64,000 bases of DNA, taken from positions 2,897,501 to 2,961,500 of the forward strand of contig NZ_JACHIW010000001.1 in NCBI RefSeq assembly GCF_014203395.1. Reading direction: 5' to 3'. The DNA is from Saccharopolyspora phatthalungensis (GTDB lineage: Bacteria > Actinomycetota > Actinomycetes > Mycobacteriales > Pseudonocardiaceae). The notes under the pieces were generated by a model that made no database searches, was not told the DNA's origin, and saw only the letters and a program-made list of their open reading frames with translations. Made by a program: the position numbers and the translations under genes. Each line of letters opens with the position of its first letter. The stretch's first letter is position 1. This document shows positions 58,585 through 64,000 of the stretch, piece after piece.

Positions 58585-58624
58585 AAGGGAACCTTCCTGC
58601 CCCTTGTGACAGGAAGGTTCCCTT
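58585..58624. repeat. Dispersed 3' repeat pair F forming an inverted repeat
   Basis: AAGGGAACCTTCCTG (58585) and CAGGAAGGTTCCCTT (58610) form a perfect 15-bp inverted repeat with a 10-nt loop, 18 nt beyond the ald stop. It can act as a terminator, the clearest indication that the repeat family may have a role in RNA 3'-ends. The rest of 58149-58642 shows no gene. Confidence 0.85.
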
Positions 58625-58642
58625 GCTCGCGGTTGTCGGCGA

Positions 58643-59758
58643 TCAGTGCAGGACGCTGCTGATCGGGGTGCTGGTGAGTCCGTGTGCCTCGGCGACCGGC
58701 TCGTTGACCAGGTGGCCGTCGTGGGTGTTGAGGCCACCTGCGAGCGCGGCGTCCGTGCGGCAAGCCTGCTGCCACCCCTGGTCGGCGATGCGCAGCACGT
58801 ACGGCAACGTAACGTTGGTGAGGGCGTGCGTCGACGTGTTCGGGACCGCGCCCGGCATGTTCGCCACGCAGTAGAAGACCGAGTTGTGCACCTGGTAGGT
58901 CGGGTCGTCGTGCGTGGTCGGGCGAGAGTCGGCGAAGCAGCCACCCTGATCGATCGCGATGTCCACCAGCACGCTACCCGGCTTCATCTCCGAAACCAGG
59001 TGGTTGGACACCAGCTTCGGCGCCTTCGCGCCGGGGATCAGAACGGCACCGATGACCAGGTCGGCAGCCCGCACAGCCCGCTCGACGGAGTAGCGGTTGG
59101 ACGTCACAGTGCGGATCTGGCCGTGGAAGTCGCGGTCAATTTCGCGGAGCTTGTCGACGTTGGTGTCGAGCAGTTCGACATCGGCACCCATGCCCAGCGC
59201 AACGCGTGCGGCGTTGAGTCCGGCGACGCCACCGCCGATCACCACGACCCGCGCCGGGTGCACGCCGGGAACCCCACCGGGCAGCACGCCGCGCCCACCG
59301 CAGGGACGCATCAACGAGTAGGCGCCCACCTGCGGGGCGAGGCGCCCGGCGACCTCACTCATCGGCGCAAGCAGCGGCAGACTGCCGTTGGCCATCTGCA
59401 CCGTCTCGTATGCGATACCGGTGACCCCGGACTTCAACATCGCGTCGGTCAGCTCGGCCGAAGCGGCCAGGTGCAAGTAGGTGAACAACACCTGGTCCCG
59501 GCGCATGCGCGGGTATTCCTCGGCGATCGGTTCCTTGACCTTGAGGACCAGCTGGCCCTCCGCCCACACCTCCTCGGCGGTGGGCAGCACCTTCGCGCCA
59601 GCCGCGAGGTAGTCCTCGTCAGGGATCGAAGATCCCGCGCCGGCGTTCGTTTCGACGAAAACCTCGTGTCCACGGGAGGCCAGCTCATGCACACCAGCGG
59701 GTGTGATCGCGACCCGGTATTCGTTGTTCTTGATCTCGCGCGGCACTGCGATCTTCAC
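58643..59758 (-). CDS. ald: Alanine dehydrogenase
   Basis: The 371-residue protein begins MKIAVPREIKNNEYRVAITP, the canonical start. Pyruvate and ammonia are bound at RVAITPAGVHEL and VLKVKEPIAEEY; the NAD fold is VVVIGGGVAGLNAARVALGMGA; QGGCFADSRPTTHDDPTY and CVANMPGAVPNTST match Ald. It reversibly deaminates alanine to pyruvate. A palindrome lies about 100 bp upstream and a PucR regulator 420 bp upstream on the same strand. Confidence 0.97.
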   Translation of the reverse strand: MKIAVPREIKNNEYRVAITPAGVHELASRGHEVFVETNAGAGSSIPDEDYLAAGAKVLPTAEEVWAEGQLVLKVKEPIAEEYPRMRRDQVLFTYLHLAASAELTDAMLKSGVTGIAYETVQMANGSLPLLAPMSEVAGRLAPQVGAYSLMRPCGGRGVLPGGVPGVHPARVVVIGGGVAGLNAARVALGMGADVELLDTNVDKLREIDRDFHGQIRTVTSNRYSVERAVRAADLVIGAVLIPGAKAPKLVSNHLVSEMKPGSVLVDIAIDQGGCFADSRPTTHDDPTYQVHNSVFYCVANMPGAVPNTSTHALTNVTLPYVLRIADQGWQQACRTDAALAGGLNTHDGHLVNEPVAEAHGLTSTPISSVLH

Positions 59759-59849
59759 GGTGGCATGTCCTTTCGTTCCTGTTGCGCATAACGATCCGCC
59801 GCCACTGCCAAAGGCGCATCATTCCCGCCGAATGAGATTGCCCCGGCCG

Positions 59850-59870
59850 CATTGTGCTCGCAGCACAATG
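59850..59870. promoter_or_regulatory. Palindrome upstream of ald
   Basis: CATTGTGCT-CGC-AGCACAATG is a perfect inverted repeat of 9-bp arms, 92 bp upstream of the ald start and downstream of pucR. It could be the operator of the PucR or of an Lrp/AldR-type regulator. It might instead be a hairpin in the pucR transcript. The sequence does not decide. Confidence 0.5.
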
Positions 59871-59931
59871 CCCTCTGACGAGGCGAATCGAGGCAAAAAT
59901 GCGAGGCGAAACGCGCATCGGAGGTGCGGTC

Positions 59932-60176
59932 TGACAGGAAGGTTCCCTTCCTCCCATGCACCTCGGCCGCCCCCGCGACGGCAGGAACCCGCCCCGCAAA
60001 ACGTGAGAGGAAGGTTCCCTTCCACGCCGCACCGAGGAGTGTCCTTGCCCGGCGGTGACAGAAAGGTTCCCTTGCTCTGGGGCGTGTCCGCGCATCCGCG
60101 GTGACAGGAAGGTTCCCTTCAGCTGATCCGCTGTCGCGCGGCTCATCGCGGTGGGAGTGACAGAAAGGTTCCCTTG
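59932..60176 (-). repeat. Dispersed 3' repeat array G (5 copies)
   Basis: Copies begin at 59932, 60004 (TGAGAGG variant), 60056, 60102 and 60158, spaced 72, 52, 46 and 56 bp. The last one ends 4 nt before the stop of the pucR gene on the minus strand. The array lies in the pucR-ald intergenic space, which holds no gene. Confidence 0.9.
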
Positions 60177-60179
60177 CTC

Positions 60180-61733
60180 TCAGCCGTGCTGCGCCCAGCG
60201 GTCGGCCAGCAGTTGTACGAGCAGTGCTGAGCGGACATCGGGGTCTTCGAGGTCGATGTCGACGTGTTGGGCGAGCCGCTTCATCCGGTACCGGAAGGTG
60301 TTCGGATGCACGCGCAACTCCCGGCTCGCCTGTCGTGGATCGCCGGGATGGCGCAGCCAAGCGTGCAGGGTGGCCAGGTACTCCGTGCCCTGCATGCGGT
60401 CGTGTTCGCGCAGCATCGGCACCGGCCCGAGGGTGCCGATGCCGGCATCAGTCGCCGCCCCGGCCATCCGGCTGAGCACCAGCAGGTGCCAGTTGTCCTC
60501 GTACACCGCCACCCGATCCTGCAACTGGCCGGTGCGCAGCAGACTGATCAGCTCCTCGGCCTGCGATCGGGATTGCGGCAGTTCAGCGACCGCTACCGCG
60601 GTGCCTACCGCGATCAGCGGGCGTGGCGACACGTCGTGGGATATGAGCGCTTGCCGCAGATCCGGCCACCCGCCGGTGCGGGCCCGGTCGGGCACGAGTG
60701 CGTAAAGCATGGTGCCGATCTCGGTGACCAACGGGCGCCGTCCGATCCCACGTGTGATCCATTCCCACATCGCCAGCCGATGCCCCTCCGCTGGGCCTGC
60801 GGACGACGGCATTTCAATGGCCACGACCCGATGGGTCTCGCTGGGCACCGCTAACTCGTTGGCGGCAGCCCGCCATCCTTCACCGCCCTCCAGCAGCACT
60901 CGGACCTGCTCGGCGGATCGTCGTCGCTCCGCGTCTGCCACGGCCCGCCACCGCAGCAATTGCAGTGCGACCAGCGGCGCGGTATCGGCGAAGGCGGTGG
61001 AGCGTTCTTCCGAGACCTCACCGGGCACCACGGCCCACATCGAGCCGAGCAGTTCGCCGCCCATCCGGATCGGCACCACAAGCCGCGGCAACGTACCGTC
61101 CTGCTGGGCGGGCACGAAGATCGCCGAACTGCCCTTGCTGATCTGCCGGAACGTGCCGCGCGCCCGGAACTTGGCGAGCACATCGTCGGGCTGCTTGCGA
61201 CCCATGATCGTCGACACCCGCGCCGAATCGGTGAGGTCTTGCCGGGCCGAATACGCCAGGACCTGCGAATGCGCATCCTCGATCGTGACCGGCGCATCCA
61301 CCACGTCGGCCACCGCATCGGCGAGCCGGAACAAATCGCCCACCCCGCTGCTGCGCGTGTCTTCTTCGATGCCCGTTCCGGCCAGCGCGGCACGTATCAA
61401 CCAAACCAACTGCGCCCAAGCGGTACCGGGCCGAACCTCGACCAGGGCCACCCCGGCCCGCTCGGCTGCGGTGGCCACGGCGTCATCCGCGGCGATCGGC
61501 GGTTTCAGCAGCACCGCTGCGGCGCCCTGCGTACCGCAAACCCGCGTCAGCTCCACCGCTTTCTCGCGACCCGTGACGGCCACACCAAGGACGAGATCAC
61601 CGCCCGCCGCAGTCGGCGGCTGATCGGGCTCGGCGATGACGACATCCCCTACGCAGACGGTCGGGTCCGGGACGATCACGGCGCGCAGCAGCGTCGGCCC
61701 GACCCGCTCGACCAGCGCCCGGATCTCCAGCAT
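60180..61733 (-). CDS. PucR-family transcription regulator
   Basis: The protein has 517 residues from the ATG after AGGAGG (MLEIRALVERVGPTLLRAVI). The N-terminal PucR domain (about 1-135) is followed by a GGDEF-like sensor part (about 140-430, with degenerate catalytic residues) and the C-terminal helix-turn-helix RQASRELRVHPNTFRYRMKR then LAQHVDIDL. PucR proteins control purine and amino-acid catabolism; the position next to ald suggests alanine or nitrogen control. Confidence 0.9.
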   Translation of the reverse strand: MLEIRALVERVGPTLLRAVIVPDPTVCVGDVVIAEPDQPPTAAGGDLVLGVAVTGREKAVELTRVCGTQGAAAVLLKPPIAADDAVATAAERAGVALVEVRPGTAWAQLVWLIRAALAGTGIEEDTRSSGVGDLFRLADAVADVVDAPVTIEDAHSQVLAYSARQDLTDSARVSTIMGRKQPDDVLAKFRARGTFRQISKGSSAIFVPAQQDGTLPRLVVPIRMGGELLGSMWAVVPGEVSEERSTAFADTAPLVALQLLRWRAVADAERRRSAEQVRVLLEGGEGWRAAANELAVPSETHRVVAIEMPSSAGPAEGHRLAMWEWITRGIGRRPLVTEIGTMLYALVPDRARTGGWPDLRQALISHDVSPRPLIAVGTAVAVAELPQSRSQAEELISLLRTGQLQDRVAVYEDNWHLLVLSRMAGAATDAGIGTLGPVPMLREHDRMQGTEYLATLHAWLRHPGDPRQASRELRVHPNTFRYRMKRLAQHVDIDLEDPDVRSALLVQLLADRWAQHG

Positions 61734-61783
61734 CCCCGGCCTCCTGATATCGGGGGCCGCCACGGGTCGAAGGGGGAGGGCAT

Positions 61784-61810
61784 TGACACCAGGGCTGGCC
61801 CGTTTATCGT
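61784..61810 (+). promoter_or_regulatory. Promoter of the glycine riboswitch operon
   Basis: TTGACA at 61784 is followed, 15 nt later, by TATCGT at 61805, a fair vegetative promoter with a slightly short spacer. It lies about 40 bp upstream of the riboswitch and divergent from pucR. Confidence 0.4.
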
Positions 61811-61850
61811 TGCTGAGCACATCGACAATCGCATACCGGCCGTTGACCCC

Positions 61851-62045
61851 GTGCGGGAGAGACCCTGCGAGCTCGCGCCGAGCCGCCAGGGCGCCGAAGG
61901 AGCAAGACTCCCCACAAACTCTCAGGCATCCATGACCGTTCGGGCGAGGCAACTCTGGAAAGCGTGCGTCCTCGTTGACGCTCCACCCACGGTGCAAGCC
62001 GCGACAGCCACGGCGAAGCTCTCAGGTTCCGCAACAGAGGGGGAG
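61851..62045 (+). promoter_or_regulatory. Tandem glycine riboswitch (gcvT motif)
   Basis: Both aptamers are visible: GGGAGAGACC, GCGCCGAAGGAGCAA and CTCTCAGGC (61919) for the first, and GGCAACTCTGGAAAGC, GGTGCAAGCC and CTCTCAGGTTC (62019) with CAGAGGGGGAG for the second. Tandem aptamers bind glycine and usually turn on glycine-cleavage genes. The control lies 50 nt before the gcvH start, in line with activation of gcvH-sdaA when glycine is high. Confidence 0.93.
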
Positions 62046-62094
62046 GCCCAGCAACTGGCATGCCCGTGCCCCGACAGCGATGGAGCCTCCCGAG

Positions 62095-62466
62095 ATGTCT
62101 CTGCCTGCCCACCTGCGTTACACCGAAGAGCACGAGTGGCTTGAGGACCGCGACGAGCTGGTCCGGATCGGCATCACGCAACACGCCGCGCAAGCGCTCG
62201 GCGACATTGTCTATGTGCAACTGCCCGAGGCCGGCAAGCAGATCGAAGCCGGCCAGGCCTGCGGCGAACTCGAGTCCACCAAATCCGTCAGCGACCTGTT
62301 CGCGCCGGTGACGGGCGAGGTCGTGGCCATCAACGAGTCCGTCGTGGACGACCCGGCGCTGGTCAACGCCGACCCGTTCGGCGAGGGCTGGCTGCTCGAA
62401 GTGCGCGCCACCGCAACCGGTTCGCTGCTCACCGCCGAGCAGTACGCGGACCTGGTCGCGGAGTAG
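62095..62466 (+). CDS. gcvH: Glycine cleavage system H protein
   Basis: The 123-residue lipoyl carrier starts [15 protein letters not shown]. The lipoylated lysine is in [20 protein letters not shown] near residue 62. It passes the aminomethyl group between the P and T proteins of glycine cleavage, which are not in this window. It lies under a tandem glycine riboswitch and is followed by sdaA, 28 nt downstream. Confidence 0.95.
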   Translation: MSLPAHLRYTEEHEWLEDRDELVRIGITQHAAQALGDIVYVQLPEAGKQIEAGQACGELESTKSVSDLFAPVTGEVVAINESVVDDPALVNADPFGEGWLLEVRATATGSLLTAEQYADLVAE

Positions 62467-62494
62467 CGGGGGCAGGCGAGGCAGGAGGCGATCA

Positions 62495-63850
62495 ATGGCG
62501 ATCAGTGTCTTCGACCTGTTCTCGGTGGGCATCGGGCCGTCCAGTTCGCACACCGTCGGCCCGATGCGCGCAGCGAAGCTGTTCGCGCAACGCCTGCACA
62601 GCGCGGGCCGGTTGCCGCAGGTCAAGAGGATCAAGGCGGAACTGTTCGGTTCGCTCGGGGCGACCGGGCACGGGCACGGCAGCCCGAAAGCGGTGTTGCT
62701 TGGTCTGGAGGGGCACAGTCCCGAGACCGTCGACCCGGCGGCCGTCGAGGACCGTGTGGTGGAGATCAAGCAGACCGGGCGGCTGCGCCTCGACGGGGTG
62801 CAGGAGATCCGGTTCACCGTGGACCGCGACCTGGTGATGCATCGGCGCAAGTCCCTGCCGTTGCACCCCAACGGGATGCGGTTCACCGCGACCGGCACCG
62901 ACGATGCCCCGCTGGAAAGTGCGGTGTTCTATTCGGTGGGCGGCGGCTTCGTCGTCGACGAGGGAGCCAGCGGAGCCGATCGGATCAAACCGGACGAGAC
63001 CGCGGTGCGCTACCCGTTCCGCACCGGTGCTGAACTGCTGACCCGAACCGCCGAGTCAGGGCTGCCGATCAGTGGTGTCATGTTGGCGAACGAGCTGTCG
63101 TGGCGCGACGAAGACGCCGTGCACAAGGAGCTGCTAGGCATTTGGCAGGTCATGCGGGAATGCGTGGATAACGGATGCCGCAAGTCCGGCGAACTGCCCG
63201 GCGGGCTCAAGGTACGGCGTCGGGCGGCGGAACTGGCCGCTTCGCTCACCGATCGGGACGACCCGTTGGAGTGGGTCACGCTCTTCGCACTCGCAGTGAA
63301 CGAGGAGAACGCGGCCGGTGGGCGGGTGGTGACCGCGCCGACGAACGGGGCGGCGGGGATCGTGCCCGCGGTACTGCACTACTACATGCGGTTCGTGCCC
63401 GGCGCTGACGACGCCGGTGTAGTGCGGTTCCTGCTCGCGGCGGGCGCGGTCGGTGTGCTGTTCAAGGAGAACGCGTCGATCTCTGGGGCCGAGGTTGGCT
63501 GTCAGGGCGAGGTCGGATCCGCGTGCTCAATGGCCGCCGCGGGGCTCGCCGAGGTGCTCGGCGGAACCCCGAGCCAGGTGGAGAACGCCGCGGAGATCGC
63601 GATGGAGCACAATCTCGGGCTCACCTGCGACCCGATCGGTGGTCTGGTGCAGATCCCGTGCATCGAGCGCAACGCGGTCGCGTCTGTGAAGGCGATCACG
63701 GCGGCGCGGATGGCACTGCGCGGCGACGGCACCCATTTCGTCTCGCTGGACAAGGTGATCAAGACGATGCGGGAGACCGGCCGGGACATGAAGGTCAAGT
63801 ACAAGGAGACGGCACGCGGCGGTCTGGCCGTCAACGTCATCGAATGCTGA
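62495..63850 (+). CDS. sdaA: L-serine ammonia-lyase, iron-sulfur type
   Basis: The 451-residue single-chain enzyme starts [20 protein letters not shown]. The iron-sulfur cysteines lie in [16 protein letters not shown] and [26 protein letters not shown] stands just before the ATG. It deaminates serine to pyruvate and ammonia. In the same operon as gcvH it lets glycine flow through serine to pyruvate. Confidence 0.96.
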   Translation: MAISVFDLFSVGIGPSSSHTVGPMRAAKLFAQRLHSAGRLPQVKRIKAELFGSLGATGHGHGSPKAVLLGLEGHSPETVDPAAVEDRVVEIKQTGRLRLDGVQEIRFTVDRDLVMHRRKSLPLHPNGMRFTATGTDDAPLESAVFYSVGGGFVVDEGASGADRIKPDETAVRYPFRTGAELLTRTAESGLPISGVMLANELSWRDEDAVHKELLGIWQVMRECVDNGCRKSGELPGGLKVRRRAAELAASLTDRDDPLEWVTLFALAVNEENAAGGRVVTAPTNGAAGIVPAVLHYYMRFVPGADDAGVVRFLLAAGAVGVLFKENASISGAEVGCQGEVGSACSMAAAGLAEVLGGTPSQVENAAEIAMEHNLGLTCDPIGGLVQIPCIERNAVASVKAITAARMALRGDGTHFVSLDKVIKTMRETGRDMKVKYKETARGGLAVNVIEC

Positions 63851-63857
63851 CCACGCC

Positions 63858-63900
63858 GCGCGACCGGTGAGCATGGGAACTTTCCTGTCACCGGTCGCGC
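63858..63900 (+). terminator. Terminator hairpin of sdaA with a dispersed 3' repeat in its loop (copy H)
   Basis: GCGCGACCGGTGA and TCACCGGTCGCGC form a perfect 13-bp stem. The loop and 3' arm together contain GGGAACTTTCCTGTCAC (63875), a copy of the repeat family. A further degenerate copy (GGGGAACGTTCTTGC) is near 63919. The hairpin begins 8 nt after the sdaA stop. The window then ends without another gene. Confidence 0.8.
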
Positions 63901-64000
63901 CCAGCACTCCTGCGGCGCGGGGAACGTTCTTGCGCCCCCGGCCTTGGCCCCGGTGAGTTTGTTCCTCGAGATCCGTTTCTCGGAGTGCAGGGCGTATCTG

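Noticed and set aside
12309..60176. Regularly spaced short repeats that could be taken for CRISPR arrays
   Set aside because: The core is only 17-20 bp, copies vary, spacers of 22-55 bp are not uniform, array B has near-identical spacers, both orientations occur, and no cas gene is present in the window.

Overview
The window is high-GC actinomycete DNA. It opens with the 3' part of an rRNA operon whose 23S gene carries the extra domain III segment typical of high-GC Gram-positives. It then holds a gene order known from mycobacteria and relatives: sigR/sigH, its zinc anti-sigma factor, ribosomal protein bL37, a 71-residue biotinyl carrier, pdtaS and divergent whiB1. With a Kgd-type 2-oxoglutarate decarboxylase, SodN/SodX, a DUF6104 protein and the general gene style, I infer a member of the Pseudonocardiaceae, probably Saccharopolyspora-like. 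The species is not proven, and I found no tRNA gene.

Layout. 1-3.6 kb: 23S and 5S rRNA and terminators. 3.6-12.3 kb: housekeeping genes (TrmH-type methyltransferase, WS/DGAT acyltransferase, lipoprotein, aroA-rsgA, two tandem SRAP/YedK genes, a small hydrolase). 12.7-19.6 kb: YbaK deacylase, the SigR-RsrA redox module, bL37, TB7.3-like carrier, PdtaS, WhiB1 with two CRP-like sites, a lipid kinase and small membrane or unknown genes. 19.6-22.9 kb: histidine phosphatase, then an accessory block with three small unknown genes divergent from an HTH-sensor/NUDIX pair. 23-30.8 kb: sodN/sodX, a sugar epimerase, malic enzyme, a PAS-GGDEF-EAL protein and a BpsA/DUF43-like aminopropyltransferase. 30.9-34.3 kb: a four-gene quaternary-amine ABC importer. 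34.3-42.2 kb: histidine catabolism (IclR regulator, hutH-hutU-M20 amidohydrolase-hutF-hutI). 42.6-45.8 kb: tdh-kbl-lysR threonine catabolism. 47-57.5 kb: DUF6104, kgd, a fused double ABC exporter and an ABC-2 pair. 57.6-64 kb: small unknown genes, ald, a PucR regulator, then a tandem glycine riboswitch leading gcvH-sdaA.

Metabolic theme. The right half is rich in amino-acid nitrogen catabolism: histidine to glutamate, threonine to glycine, glycine and serine to pyruvate, alanine to pyruvate, and 2-oxoglutarate into the TCA cycle.

Most unusual signal. A short dispersed motif, GGGAACCTTCCTGTCAC and its reverse complement, occurs about 28 times. Every copy is intergenic. Most copies form clusters with roughly 40-70 bp periodicity, and the clusters lie just beyond the 3' ends of genes, sometimes 4-25 nt from the stop codon. 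One pair forms a perfect inverted repeat and one copy sits inside a perfect GC hairpin. No cas genes accompany them.
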